Below are positions 21,530-33,250 of a DNA stretch of 64,000 nucleotides, in pieces. The stretch lies in NCBI GenBank assembly GCA_963822905.1, contig CAWGJF010000002.1:1-64000 (forward strand), written 5' to 3'. Within the stretch, counting starts at the first letter, position 1. Each line of letters begins with the position of its first letter. Below the pieces are notes generated by a model. That model searched no databases. It was not told the origin of the DNA and saw only the letters and a program-made list of their open reading frames with translations. The translations under genes and the position numbers were made by a program. The stretch is from CAWGJF01 sp963822905. GTDB taxonomy: Bacteria > Bacteroidota > Ignavibacteria > Ignavibacteriales > Ignavibacteriaceae.

Positions 21530-22382
21530 TCATTCCCCGGCGATTTCGTCGATGACCGAGCCGGCGCCGTCGCCTTGCGCCAGGATCGGCACAAGGCCGG
21601 CCAGCAGCGCCGCCAGCGCCTCGGCGAATTGCCAGGGCGGGTTGCAGATGACCAGGCCCGTGCCGTTGAAGGTGCCGCCGGCGCCGCGTTCGCGCACAGA
21701 GAGTTCCGCCCTGAGCAGCCGGCGGATGCCGGACCTGGCGAGGCCGCACGCGCAGCCGGTCGACGGCGTCAAGGTCCTTGACCGGATACCAGAGGGCGTA
21801 GATGCCGGTCGGCCAGCGGCGATGGGCGTTGGCGAAGCCGTCGAGAAGACGGGAGAACTCGTCCGGCTCCTCATAGGGCGGGTCGACCAGCACCAGCCCG
21901 CGGCGCTCCTTGGGCGGCACGAAGGCGCCGAGCGCCAGCCAGCCGTCGAGCGCGATGGTGCGGACCTGGACGTCGCCGGCAAACAGGGCGGCAAGCGCCT
22001 CGGCGTCCTTCGGGTGCAGTTCGACCGCGGTCAGCCGGTCCTGGCGGCGGAAGAGGTGGCGCGCGATCCACGGCGAGCCGGGATAGCGGCGCAGCGTGTC
22101 GCCCGGCGCATTGGCGGCCTTCACCGCGTCCAGCCAGGGGGAGAGCAGGGCGGCAAGGTCGGGATCGAGGTCGCGCTGCCACAGCCGGCCGATGCCGTCC
22201 CGCCATTCACCCGAGCGCCTGGCTTCGTCGCCGGTGAGGTCGTAGAGCCCGATGCCGGCATGGGTGTCGATGACGCGGAAGGCGGTGTCCTTCTGCTTCA
22301 GCCGCTCGATGAGAAGCGCCAGCACGGCATGCTTGACGACATCGGCAAAGCCGCCGGCATGAAAGGCGTGGCGGTAGTTCAT
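21530..22382 (-). CDS. rlmJ: 23S rRNA (adenine-N6)-methyltransferase RlmJ, one frameshift
   Basis: About 284 residues. RlmJ methylates A2030 of 23S rRNA using S-adenosylmethionine. The N-terminus MNYRHAFHAGGFADVVKH is diagnostic, and the catalytic DPPYEEPDEF is present. An indel near 21745 shifts the C-terminal quarter, which resumes as ICNPPWQF and ends GSVIDEIAGE. It stands just downstream of purN on the same strand, 7 bp away. Confidence 0.9.
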
Positions 22383-22389
22383 CGACGCG

Positions 22390-23048
22390 CTAGATCGACG
22401 CCGGCGAGGTAAGCACGCCGAGTGCGGCCTCCGGCGGCAGGTCGGCGATCACCACCCGCTCGTCGATCACGCGCGTGCGCTCCGCTGCTACCAGCGCCAG
22501 CGCCTGCGGATAGATGCGGTGCTCGGCGCCGAGCACGCGGGCGGCGAGGTCGTCCGGCGTGTCGGTGGTGAGCACCGGCACTGCGGCTTGCGCGATGATC
22601 GGCCCGGCATCCATCGCGGGCCTCACGAAATGCACCGTGCAGCCGTGCAGCTTGACCCCGGCGGCGATGGCGCGCTCATGGGTGTTGAGCCCCTGGAAGG
22701 AGGGCAGGATCGACGGGTGGATGTTGATCACGTGATCGCGCCAGCGCTCGACGAAATCCTCCGACAGAAGCCGCATGAAGCCGGCGAGACAGACGATATC
22801 GGTTCGGGCCGCCTTGAGGTGCTCTTCGATGGCGGACTCGAATTCCGCTCGGTCCTTGATCTCTTTGGAACTGACGATAGCGGTGGCGATGCCGGCTTCG
22901 GCCGCCTTGGCAAGTCCGGCGGCGTCCGACCGGCTCGACAGGACAAGCACGATCTCCGCCGGATAGTCGGGCTGCGCCGCGGCGCGGATGAGCGCGCCCA
23001 TGTTGCTGCCGCGACCGGAAATCAGGATGGCGACGCGCTTGCGTTCGG

Positions 23049-23052
<4 letters not shown>
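22390..23052 (-). CDS. purN: Phosphoribosylglycinamide formyltransferase
   Basis: 220 residues, intact. PurN formylates GAR with 10-formyl-tetrahydrofolate in purine synthesis. ISGRGSNM binds the phosphate, and the catalytic set is visible as INIHPSILPSF (Asn and His) and the later Asp in MDAGPIIAQ. The ATG overlaps the purM stop by ATGA, so the pair is translationally coupled. Confidence 0.95.
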
Positions 23053-24129
<1,077 letters not shown>

Positions 24130-24304
24130 GGATTCGAAAGCCTCCGACCGCTGGCATCCCAATCCATGAAAAGGTATCGGAAAGCAAGATGCTTGCGGCC
24201 ATCGGCCGCCGGCCCGCTCCGCCCCTTGGCCTCGCCGGCCGATAGTGCCATGTCTAGTCGCATTGGCCCGGCCGGCGGCCGGCGCGTGGAGCAGGGCTCT
24301 GCTG

Positions 24305-24889
24305 GTGACGATTCCCAATCTGATCACCATCGGCAGGTTGGTTCTGGTGCCGCTGATCGTCTGGCTGATGATCTCCGGCCAGTCGGCGGCGGCCTTCGTC
24401 GTGTTCATCGTGGCCGGCGTCAGCGACGCCATCGACGGCTTCCTGGCGCGCAGCTTCAACCTGCGCTCCACGCTCGGCTCCTATCTCGATCCGCTCGCCG
24501 ACAAGGCACTGCTGGTCTCGATCTACATCTCGCTCGCCGTGCTCGACGAGGTGCCGCTGTGGGTGGTGATCCTCGTGGTCAGCCGCGACCTGTTCATCGT
24601 CGGCGCGGTGGTGCTGTCGTGGATGCTCGACCAGCCGATGGAGATGCGCCCGCTGATCATCAGCAAGCTCAACACGGTGGTGCAGATCGTGCTCGCCGCC
24701 GTCGTCCTCGGCGACCTGGCGCTCGGCGCCGGCCTCGGCACGCTGCGCATGGTCCTGGTCTATCTGGTCGGCATCCTGACGATCGCCTCGGCGGCCGTCT
24801 ATCTGGTCGACTGGGTGCGCCACATGGGCATGGGCGAGAGCGCCGCCGGCTCGCCCGACGGTCAAAGCGACGAGCGCTGGCCGCGATGA
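24305..24889 (+). CDS. CDP-alcohol phosphatidyltransferase family protein
   Basis: About 194 residues with several membrane helices. The motif DGFLARSFNLRSTLGSYLD then PLADK is the CDP-alcohol phosphotransferase signature. The start is uncertain: GTG 24305 gives VTIPNLITIGRLVLVPL, the typical beginning; the frame is open back to 24245. It may be a second PgsA-like or cardiolipin-type synthase, since pgsA proper is at 15833. The stop overlaps the next start (ATGA). Confidence 0.82.
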   Translation: MTIPNLITIGRLVLVPLIVWLMISGQSAAAFVVFIVAGVSDAIDGFLARSFNLRSTLGSYLDPLADKALLVSIYISLAVLDEVPLWVVILVVSRDLFIVGAVVLSWMLDQPMEMRPLIISKLNTVVQIVLAAVVLGDLALGAGLGTLRMVLVYLVGILTIASAAVYLVDWVRHMGMGESAAGSPDGQSDERWPR

Positions 24890-25965
24890 GCCGCCAGACC
24901 CGGATCACGCTGTTCTGGCTGGGGGCGCTGGCCGCGCTCGTCGCGGTGCTGTTCGTCTTCCGCGCCGATCCTGCTGCCCTTCGTCGCCGGCGCGGCGCTG
25001 GCCTATGCCCTCGACCCGGTCGCCAACTGGCTGGAGAAGCGGGGGATCAACCGCACGTCGCGGCGCTCGTCGTGGTGGTGGTCATCCTCATTCTCTTCGT
25101 CGCCGTCTTCGTCCTCGTCGTGCCGGTGCTGATCAACCAGCTCGCCGATTTCCTGCAGCAGTTGCCGAGCCTGATCTCGCGCCTGCAGACGATGCTCGGT
25201 CCGTGGCTGGAAAGCGACTGGGCGCGCTATCTCGGCATCGACGCGGCGAGCCTGCGCACCTCGTTGACCGGCTTCTTCGCCAACGGCGCCAGCATCGTGC
25301 AGACGCTGCTGTCCTCGCTGCTCACCGGCGGGCGCACGGTGATCGACATCGCCTCGCTGCTCTTCGTCACCCCCTTCGTGGTCTTCTACCTGCTGCGCGA
25401 CTGGCACCGCATGATCGCCTGGATCGACGGGCTGCTGCCGCGCGACTACGCCGACGAGATCCGCCGGCTCGCCCGCGCCATGGACGAGAAGGTCGCCGCC
25501 TTCGTGCGCGGCCAGATGCTGTCCGGCACGGTGCTCGGCATCTTCTATGCCGCCGGCCTGGTCGCCATCGGCCTCAACTACGGCCTGCTCATCGGCCTGG
25601 CCGCCGGCATATTGAGCTTCATCCCCTATCTCGGCTTCACCAGCGGCTTCGTCGCCTCGATCATCATCGCCATCGTCCAGTTCTGGCCGGACTGGATCTG
25701 GCTGGCCGCCACCGTCGCCGTCTTCATGGCCGGCCAGGTGCTCGAAGGCTATGTCCTGCAGCCCTACCTGATCGGCACCCGCGTCGGCCTGCACCCGGTG
25801 TGGCTGCTCTTCGCGCTGTTCGCCTTCGGCCTGCTCTTCGGCTTCCTCGGCCTGCTGGTCGCGATACCGGCCGCCGCGGCGGTCGGCGTGCTCCTCCATT
25901 TCGCGATCGAGCGCTATCAGGCAAGCCCGCTTTATCGCGGCGCCGCCGGCAAGGACCGGCAATGA
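24886..25965 (+). CDS. AI-2E/PerM family membrane transporter, two compensating indels
   Basis: About 360 residues with seven or eight membrane segments, starting at ATG 24886 inside the stop of the previous gene. A central soluble helical region (LLPRDYADEIRRLARAMDEK) is followed by paired hydrophobic hairpins, as in the AI-2 exporter-like superfamily. Indels near 24968 and 25055 put about 30 residues out of frame; the shifted frame reads LLPFVAGAALAYALDPVANW, which fits the family. Confidence 0.85.
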   Translation: MSRQTRITLFWLGALAALVAVLFVFRADPAALRRRRGAGLCPRPGRQLAGEAGDQPHVAALVVVVVILILFVAVFVLVVPVLINQLADFLQQLPSLISRLQTMLGPWLESDWARYLGIDAASLRTSLTGFFANGASIVQTLLSSLLTGGRTVIDIASLLFVTPFVVFYLLRDWHRMIAWIDGLLPRDYADEIRRLARAMDEKVAAFVRGQMLSGTVLGIFYAAGLVAIGLNYGLLIGLAAGILSFIPYLGFTSGFVASIIIAIVQFWPDWIWLAATVAVFMAGQVLEGYVLQPYLIGTRVGLHPVWLLFALFAFGLLFGFLGLLVAIPAAAAVGVLLHFAIERYQASPLYRGAAGKDRQ

Positions 25966-26020
25966 GTGAGCCGGCAGTCCGCCCGGCAGCTGCCGCTGAG
26001 ATCTCCCGCACCGCGCCGCC

Positions 26021-26422
26021 ATGACACGCGCCGACTATCTGACCGGCGATGCCAACCGGGCGGCGATCGCGCTCATCGACGGCTGGCCCGCCTGGCCGGA
26101 CCGGGCCGTGCTGCTCTCCGGCCCGGCCGGGTCCGGCAAGAGCCATCTGGTCGAGATCTGGCGGCACGCGAGCGGCGCCGCGGTCGCCGCCGCCAACGCA
26201 CTCGGCGACGTCGAGGCGCTGGTCGCCGCGCCGGCGGTCGCGGTCGAGGATCTGCACGCCGGTCCGCTCGATGAGGCCGGCCTGTTCCACCTGATCAACC
26301 TCAGCGGCGAGCGGCGTGTGCCGCTGCTCATGACCAGCCGGCTGCCGGTCGGAGCGCTGCATGTGCGGTTGCCCGACCTTGCCTCGCGCCTGCGCGCCGC
26401 GCGGCCGGTCGAACTCGGCGCC
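26021..26422 (+). CDS. hdaA: HdaA/DnaA-like protein, cut off at the contig junction
   Basis: The first 134 residues of a P-loop protein: Walker A GPAGSGKSH at about 34-42, then VAVEDLH (Walker B-like), FHLINLSGERRVPLLMTSR and LPDLASRLRAARPVELGA, which follow the DnaA ATPase domain as in HdaA, the regulator that inactivates DnaA. A full protein would have about 230 residues. The last two codons before the apparent stop come from the AT-rich sequence after the junction. It lies downstream of the PerM-like gene, where hdaA is expected in Rhizobiales. Confidence 0.8.
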
Positions 26423-26423
26423 A
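26419..26423. other. Junction between two unrelated genomes
   Basis: The sequence changes abruptly from GC-rich alphaproteobacterial coding DNA (GAACTCGGCG) to AT-rich Ignavibacteria-like coding DNA (ATTTTATAAGC). Two convergent genes both lose their 3' ends here. No repeat, insertion sequence or tRNA is seen at the join. Confidence 0.9.
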
Positions 26424-28731
26424 TTTTATAAGCATACCGGATTGATTGAGGCGAATTAAAATCAAGTGCAGAAAACTGAAATGAAAATACGTTTTGACTG
26501 AAACTAAGATGTATTTCTTTTGAATTAAAGATTGCGGTTTTAAGAGGAGAATAGTCACCTATCAATACAGGTTTATTAAATACCTGGAAGTCTGTAATAA
26601 GTACAGTAGGGGAATATGAAGATTGTGAAATTTGTTTTGGATCAAAAATATTAAAACCTGTGTTGCTTCCGAAGATCATTAATCCATCAGCAGTTTTAAA
26701 AGCAGAGTTTGAATTAAAAGTATCACCGTTTAATCCATCAGAAATAGTATAGTTTATAAATCTGCCCTTCTTTAAATCAAAAAATGAAATACCAGAGCTT
26801 GTTCCTATCCAGAGATTTCCATTTTCATCTTCAACAATGCTTTCAATTGAATTATCCGGTAATCCATCATTCACAGTGTAAGAAGTAATTTCAGTATTTG
26901 ATTCTATTTCACTTTCAGAAGTATAATTTTCATTAATCACAAATTTGTTCAAACCATTTCCCGTCCCAACCCATAAAATAATTTGATGCGTAAAATTCTT
27001 ATTATAAACAGATTCACAGATCGAATAGACACTATTACTACTTAAACTATTTTCTTTGATTTTATTATATCTCCAATGGTAAAAATTATTTTTTATTTTT
27101 TTATCGAATAAATCCAATCCTCCGCCGTTTGTTCCAATCCAGATTCTTCCCATACTATCCTGAAGAAGAGCCCAAATATCATTATAACTTAAACTATTTG
27201 ACGCTTCAGATTCGTTTCTCCAGTACTCTGTTTTTTCATTTACAGGATTCAATCTGGCTAAACCTCCACCCCAGAATCCAATCCAGACCATTCCATCTTT
27301 GTCCTGCAGAATTGTCTTAACATATTTATAAGCCTGAGATTTAAATTTTGGGTTTTCAACCTTCCATGATTTAAGTGTATTTGTATTTAAGTTAAACGAT
27401 TTTAAGCCTTCTCCATAAGTGCCAATCCAAATATTACCAGAATTGCCGGGGGAGAGACACCAGACATTGAGCTGCTTTAACTCTGATTGAGTATTTATAG
27501 AAGGTTCTGAATTGAAATTATTTATAATATACAAACCGTGTTCAGTACCGATCCATATTGAACTATCAGAAGATTGTGTTACTGCTCTTGTATTAGTGGT
27601 TAAAATCTTTCGCAGCTTTTCAGTATTACTTTGTCCACGGAAAGGAAAATTGAATTTGGTGCTTTTGGGAGAGTAGAAATTCAACCCGTTATCAGTGGCA
27701 ATCCATATAACTCCTGAACGATCAGTGATTACTTCGTTTACCTGGTTACTTAACAATCCTGATTTTTTATTTTCACCCTGGATAAATCTTTCCTTGTCAC
27801 CGGTAGTCAGGTTAATTCTGATTAGTCCTCCAAATGTTCCGACCCAAAGTAATATATCCTGCCCGGTGATTTCTTCAGTTAATGAACTAACACTCATTCC
27901 AAATTGCAGCCCTTCACTTTCAGGAAGGTTTAGTGGAACAAAATTGTTTTTTCCGGGATTGAATTTTGTTAAACCATTAATTGTTCCCATCCAAATGGAG
28001 GTTGGGTCAGATTTTGATTTACCGAGATACCATATGAGGTTTGTGGTTAAACCAGTGAAATCTTTTGAAGCATTATAAATTTGTGTGAATGGGTTTTTGG
28101 AATTATTAGGATTGAATCTATTTAAACCATTGTAAGTTGAAATCCACAATCTTCCCGAATTATCTTCAAGAATAGAAGTAATAAAATTATCACTTATTAC
28201 TTTTGTCGAGTCGAAATTATTCTGCCAATGCTCAAACCTGTTTTTTGACTGATCGAATTTATAAAGGCCATTTTTATAAGTCCCAATCCAGATGGAATTA
28301 TTCCTGTCTTCATAAATACAGGTGATGCTGTTTTCTTTAGTTAATTCAGAACCAAGACCCCAACTTTCAAATTTATCAGTGGATGGATCGTAACGATTAA
28401 GGTTGCCATTTTTAGTACCGATCCACAAAAATCCGGAACTATCTTCATAGATGGCCCAGATAATATTTTCTGATAGTGATGTAGAATCATCAGGATTATT
28501 CCGGTAAACTTTTATGTCATATCCATCATAACGATTCAGTCCGTCATCAGTTCCAAACCATAAAAATCCAAAATGATCCTGCAGCAAACAATTTACTGAG
28601 CTGTTTGATAAGCCATCCTCTACAGTAATGTGTCCAAAAGGAAAATTTTGAGAGTAAATATTTTTAACCACGCAGAATAGTAGAATTAAAAATATCAACG
28701 ATTTGAAAATTTTGGATTGATCAACTAGCAT
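26422..28731 (-). CDS. Two-component regulator propeller sensor, 3'-truncated
   Basis: The first 770 residues of a large sensor. A signal anchor (FLILLFCVVKNIYSQ) is followed by many Reg_prop repeats of the form GFLWFGTDDGLNRYD and SGFLWIGTKNGNL, forming two periplasmic propellers, and by the beginning of a Y_Y_Y domain (FSALDFNSPQSIRYAYKM). The membrane helix, histidine kinase and any response regulator are lost at the junction. In this family the propeller senses oligosaccharides. A GH44 glucanase is the divergent neighbour. The ATG at 28731 gives the only plausible signal sequence. Confidence 0.88.
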
Positions 28732-29056
28732 AGAGTAAATTTAGATAAGAACCGTAAATTCAGCAAGATGTGACAGGAGAAATTATTTCGATGAATTTAT
28801 TGATCTGATGAAAATAATCGAAGGATTAAGCGGAGAGCAGAAAAACTAATTTCATCAAAACCTGTCCTACGATCCTTCACGGCGGATTAGCGTAGGATAT
28901 TCATAATCTTGGTGTCAACAAAATTTCCATCTTACAGCTAGTAAAAGTAATTTATTACCGATTAAACAGAAGTAGATTATTAAATTATTTTTAATTAAAA
29001 GGTTTTATTTGGTTTGATTTTTGGGATTAATTCTATGAGTAAGAGAAGGAAGAACT
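28732..29056. other. Intergenic region between sensor and GH44 gene
   Basis: The 325 bp hold divergent promoters by inference and one clear hairpin at 28865-28897. I see no coding sequence. The ribosome site GAAGGAAGAA stands just before ATG 29057. Confidence 0.5.
28865..28897. repeat. Hairpin with TCCTACG / CGTAGGA arms
   Basis: The 7-bp outer arms enclose a second pairing ATCC / GGAT. A related hairpin with CGTAGG / CCTACG arms is at 39274-39294, and both share TTAGCGTAGG on one strand, so this may be a dispersed repeat of the AT-rich genome. Confidence 0.45.
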
Positions 29057-30949
29057 ATGAAAATGATCGGCTTTTTATCCGCACTTTTTATCATTATAAT
29101 TTCAGCAAATATTTTTTCACAGTCTATTGATTTTTCCATATCAGTTGAGGAATCACTTAAGACAATCAGTCCGTACATTTACGGTACCAACCAATTATTA
29201 ACAGAAGAAGAACACTGGGGTGCAATGAGACAGGGAGGTAACCGGCTGACAGGTTACAACTGGGAAAACAATGCTTCAAATGCCGGAACTGATTGGCTGA
29301 ATTCTAGTGATAATTATCTTACCTGGATTGCAGGAATTCAAAATGAATGGGAACCCGGAATTGTTACAAAAACATTCAGTGATAAATCAATTGAATTAAA
29401 TGCATACTCATTAATTACTCTTCAGCTTGCCGGTTATGTTGCCAGAGATAAGAATGGTCCTGTTTCAGAATCGGAAACAGCGCCTTCACCTCGGTGGCGA
29501 CAGGTGAAATTTGAAAAAGAAAGCCCATTCTCGCTTCAACCAGATACATCTGATTCTTTTGTCTACCTTGATGAATATGTAAACTTTCTTGTTGACAGGT
29601 TCGGGATGGCAAATACCCCAACAGGAATAAAAGGGTATGCACTCGATAATGAACCGGGATTATGGACATCAACTCATCCAAGAATTCATCCTTTGCAAGC
29701 AAGATGTGTTGAGCTTGTACAAAAGTCAATTGATGCAGCAACTGCTGTAAAAAATGTTGATCAATATCTAGAAATTTTCGGACCGGTACTTTATGGATTC
29801 AATGCTTACTATAGTTTTCAATCCGCCCCGGACTGGGATTCTGTAAAAGCAGGAACCAATTATCAGTGGTTCATCGATTATTATCTCGATCAAATGAAAC
29901 AAGCTGAGGTATCCTCCGGAAAAAGATTACTTGATGTGCTTGATATCCATTGGTACCCTGAAGCATATGGTGATAACAGGATTACTGATCCAAATGCTAA
30001 CACAGATGCTGATAAGCTCGCAAGAGTTCAGGCGCCAAGAACTTTATGGGACAGTAATTACCAGGAGAATAGCTGGATAGCACAATGGTTTGGTTCATAC
30101 TTGCCGTTAATACCCAGGTTGAAAGAATCAATTGACGAATTTTATCCCGGGACAAAACTTGCCTTCACTGAATTTACTTACGGTGGTGAAAATGATATTA
30201 CAGGTGCAATTGCTATTTCAGATGTGCTGGGAATATTCGGCAAGTATGATGTTTATCTCGGCACATACTGGCAGCTTGATAGTCCCTCAAATTATATCTC
30301 TTCTGCATATAAAATCTATAGAAATTACGATGGGAACAATTCTACTTTTGGAGATTACTATCTGCCAGCCGTAACAAGCGACAGTGTCGGCACATCCGTT
30401 TATGGTTCATTGAATGATTCCGGAAGTGAAATTCATCTTGTTGTAATTAATAAAGAACTTAGTGAAAGTGTGAATGGTAATTTTTCAATTTCATCTCAGC
30501 ACAATATGCAAAGCGGGAGAGTTTGGAAATTAGATGACAATGGTGCGGAAATCTCAGAGATTGCACCAGTTTCAAATATTAACAATAATAGTTTTTCTTA
30601 CACTTTACCGGCTGGTTCTGTTTGTCATTTTGTTTTACAAACTGGTGTAGTAAATGTTTCGGATGAAAGTCAGTTACCGGAGAAATATTATTTGACGGCA
30701 TATCCAAACCCCTTTAATCCATCATGCAGGATAGAATATAATGTACCACTTAATTCTCAATCGCATCTGGATATTTATTCAGTCACTGGCGAACTTGTGA
30801 AAAGATATAATGAACTTTCAGGATCAGGATATGTAAGCTGGGATGGTTCAAACGAGAACGGGCTGAAAATTTCAAGCGGGGCTTATTGTGCTGTACTTAT
30901 CAATAGCAGTGGAATACTATCAACAAAGAAATTGATGTTATTGAAATAG
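29057..30949 (+). CDS. Secreted GH44 glucanase with T9SS sorting domain
   Basis: 630 residues. A signal peptide (residues 1-21) leads to a catalytic domain of glycoside hydrolase family 44. The acid/base Glu199 is in YALDNEPGLW, followed by THPRIHP, and the nucleophile Glu372 is in FTEFTYGG. GH44 enzymes cut beta-1,4-glucan or xyloglucan backbones. The last 80 residues carry YPNPFNPS and an SGAYCAVLINSSG-type strand, the type IX secretion sorting domain, so the enzyme would be exported to the cell surface or medium. It is divergent from a propeller sensor that may control it. Confidence 0.88.
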   Translation: MKMIGFLSALFIIIISANIFSQSIDFSISVEESLKTISPYIYGTNQLLTEEEHWGAMRQGGNRLTGYNWENNASNAGTDWLNSSDNYLTWIAGIQNEWEPGIVTKTFSDKSIELNAYSLITLQLAGYVARDKNGPVSESETAPSPRWRQVKFEKESPFSLQPDTSDSFVYLDEYVNFLVDRFGMANTPTGIKGYALDNEPGLWTSTHPRIHPLQARCVELVQKSIDAATAVKNVDQYLEIFGPVLYGFNAYYSFQSAPDWDSVKAGTNYQWFIDYYLDQMKQAEVSSGKRLLDVLDIHWYPEAYGDNRITDPNANTDADKLARVQAPRTLWDSNYQENSWIAQWFGSYLPLIPRLKESIDEFYPGTKLAFTEFTYGGENDITGAIAISDVLGIFGKYDVYLGTYWQLDSPSNYISSAYKIYRNYDGNNSTFGDYYLPAVTSDSVGTSVYGSLNDSGSEIHLVVINKELSESVNGNFSISSQHNMQSGRVWKLDDNGAEISEIAPVSNINNNSFSYTLPAGSVCHFVLQTGVVNVSDESQLPEKYYLTAYPNPFNPSCRIEYNVPLNSQSHLDIYSVTGELVKRYNELSGSGYVSWDGSNENGLKISSGAYCAVLINSSGILSTKKLMLLK

Positions 30950-31237
30950 AATTACTGTGAAGCAAATAGAACAAAGGATTGTAAAATAGATTAGCAAAAA
31001 TAATAAAAAACTTTCTTTGAGTGTCGAATTGAAAAGCTGCCTGTATAGAATCTAAAGTAGATCAAAAATCCGAAAAAGTATGCTTATAATCATTAGATTG
31101 TAATTCATATCACAGAACTTTATTAACTCACCTTTAGTACCTTTTTAAATGTATCAAGTATCTACGATTTATGGTAATTTTATAAAGCAAAATTTTATCA
31201 ATTTTTCCTCAAAGTTTATTCTTATTGGAGCAGATAA

Positions 31238-32140
31238 ATGGGCTTTAATCTTATTAAAAAATCAGAATTTGATAAAGTAAAATCACTCAGTGGTGATTGG
31301 GCAACAAAGATGCAGCTTTTTGCAGATATGTGCCGTTACAACACACTTGTTGCTGTAAAGAAAGCCGGCTCGGGTCATCTTGGTTCATCGCTCAGTGCGA
31401 TGGATATTACAACTTATCTTTATTTAAATGAACTGAATGTTTTTGATGTTGGACTCGATTCACCCGACCGTGATATTTATTTTTCTTCAAAAGGTCATGA
31501 TGTTCCGGGGTTGTACTCTTTGTTTTATGCACTCGGAATTATTCCTGAAGAAAAATTATTAATGTTAAGAAGACTTCACGGACTTGATGGTCATCCGGAA
31601 GTTCGTCAGCCTGGAATTGAAGCAAGCACAGGTTCACTTGGAATGGGAATTTCAAAAGGGAAGGGAATGGCGTGGGCAAAAACTTATCAAAAGAAAAAAG
31701 GACACGTTTATGTTTTAACCGGCGACGGTGAATTCCAGGAAGGACAGATTTACGAATCGCTGCAAGCAACAGCTCACCAGAAAGTGAATAACATTACTGC
31801 AATAATGGATCACAATAAATATCAAACGGATATGCTTGTTGCAGATGTAAATAATATTGAAGATGTTGTTCAGAAAAGGTTAACAGCATTTGGCTGGCAC
31901 GTTGTAAGAATTGATGGGCACGATTTTAATGCTTTGAAAAAAGCTTTTTCAGATTTGAAAAAAGTAACAGACAAACCGAAGATGATTGTTGCCGATACGA
32001 TAAAGGGAAGGGGAGTATCATTTATGGAGAAACCCGAGATTGAAAGATTTGAAGGAAAGACATTTTACAAATGGCATTCGGGTGCACCCGATGATGAAAG
32101 CTATGAAAAAGGTTTATCTGAATTAACCGAAACGATATAA
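31238..32140 (+). CDS. Transketolase, N-terminal subunit
   Basis: 300 residues, the thiamine-diphosphate half of a split transketolase. GSGHLGSSLSAMDITTYLYL, SSKGHDVPGLYSLFYALG, LTGDGEFQEGQIYESLQA (the GDG thiamine diphosphate motif) and DTIKGRGVSFME are present. Transketolase moves two-carbon units in the pentose phosphate pathway. The C-terminal half follows 22 bp downstream. The 288 bp upstream hold no gene that I can see. Confidence 0.93.
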   Translation: MGFNLIKKSEFDKVKSLSGDWATKMQLFADMCRYNTLVAVKKAGSGHLGSSLSAMDITTYLYLNELNVFDVGLDSPDRDIYFSSKGHDVPGLYSLFYALGIIPEEKLLMLRRLHGLDGHPEVRQPGIEASTGSLGMGISKGKGMAWAKTYQKKKGHVYVLTGDGEFQEGQIYESLQATAHQKVNNITAIMDHNKYQTDMLVADVNNIEDVVQKRLTAFGWHVVRIDGHDFNALKKAFSDLKKVTDKPKMIVADTIKGRGVSFMEKPEIERFEGKTFYKWHSGAPDDESYEKGLSELTETI

Positions 32141-32162
32141 TAAACTTTCTGAAAAATTGGAG

Positions 32163-33216
32163 ATGGAAAGATTTAGATTCCTGTAAATAAAGCTGAAGGA
32201 AAAGCGATTACAAAGGTTGAAAAGGAATTTGTAACAGAAGCTTACGGCGATGCACTTTGTGAAATTGCAAAAACAAATGATAAGCTTGTTGTTCTTGACG
32301 GTGATCTTTCCGCAGATTGCAAGCTGCGAAAGTTTGAAAAAATGTATCCTCATCGTTTTATTGAAAACGGAATTGCTGAACAGGATATGGTTTCGATGGC
32401 TGGCGGACTTGCAAGAATGGGATTGATTCCTGTTGTTAATACTTTTGCAAGCTTTCTTGCAGCAAGAGCAAATGAACAGATTTACAACAATGCCGGTGAA
32501 AAAACAAAAGTAATTTACACTTGTCATTTTTCAGGAATGATTCCTGCCGGGCCGGGAAAATCTCATCAAAGTGTTAGGGATATTTCTTTGTTTGGTGCTT
32601 TACCAAATGTTACAATCATTCAACCTTGCAATGGTGAAGAAACAAAATGGGCAACTGAATATTGTGTGAATGAATCAAAAGAAAATTGTGTTTTAAGATT
32701 GGTAATTGGTCCTTCACCGGAAAAAATCCAACTTCCGAAAAATTATAAATTCAAAGTTGGAGTCGGTACTGAACTAACAGAAGGAAAAGATGCAATACTT
32801 TTCGGTTATGGTCCGGTTATGCTTCACGAAGCTTTAGTTGCAGCAGATTATTTGAAGAAGATAGGCTTCGGTTTAAAAGTAATTAATATGCCGTGGCTGA
32901 ATAAAATTGATAAAGATTGGTTAAGAAAAGTTGTTGCAGATCAAAAGAAAATATTTGTACTTGAAGATCATTCTGCTGTTGGCGGATTAGGAGACAGACT
33001 GTTAAATGCATTAACTGAAATTGATGAAATTGCCGGTAAAGAATTCACAAACTTTGGATTGAAAGAATATCCCGAATGCGGAACACCGCTTGAAGTTCTT
33101 GAATTTCACAAACTCGATGGGAAATCATTAGCACAAAGAATTTCAGGAGTCAAAGGATATATCGAGACTGAAGAGAAAAGATTAAACAAAAATATACAGC
33201 TGATGCGCCGCAGTGA
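32163..33216 (+). CDS. Transketolase, C-terminal subunit, frame uncertain at both ends
   Basis: The body (about 340 residues) has VLDGDLSADCKL, RFIENGIAEQDMVSMAGGLA, HFSGMIPAGPGKSHQSVRD and a typical C-terminal domain. At the start, ATG 32163 reads MERF and then needs one base to join IPVNKAEGKAITK, which is preceded by an in-frame stop. At the end, the open frame runs to 33304 into the opposite gene, but one missing A near 33185 would give KQKYTADAPQ and a stop at 33216. Both look like homopolymer errors. It pairs with the N-terminal subunit upstream. Confidence 0.85.
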
Positions 33217-33250
33217 TATTATATATTATAGCAGTCGAATGGTTTTCTGG

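Noticed and set aside
24166..24886. Upstream extension of the AI-2E transporter frame
   Set aside because: It overlaps the CDP-alcohol transferase gene in another frame and has no family features before ATG 24886.
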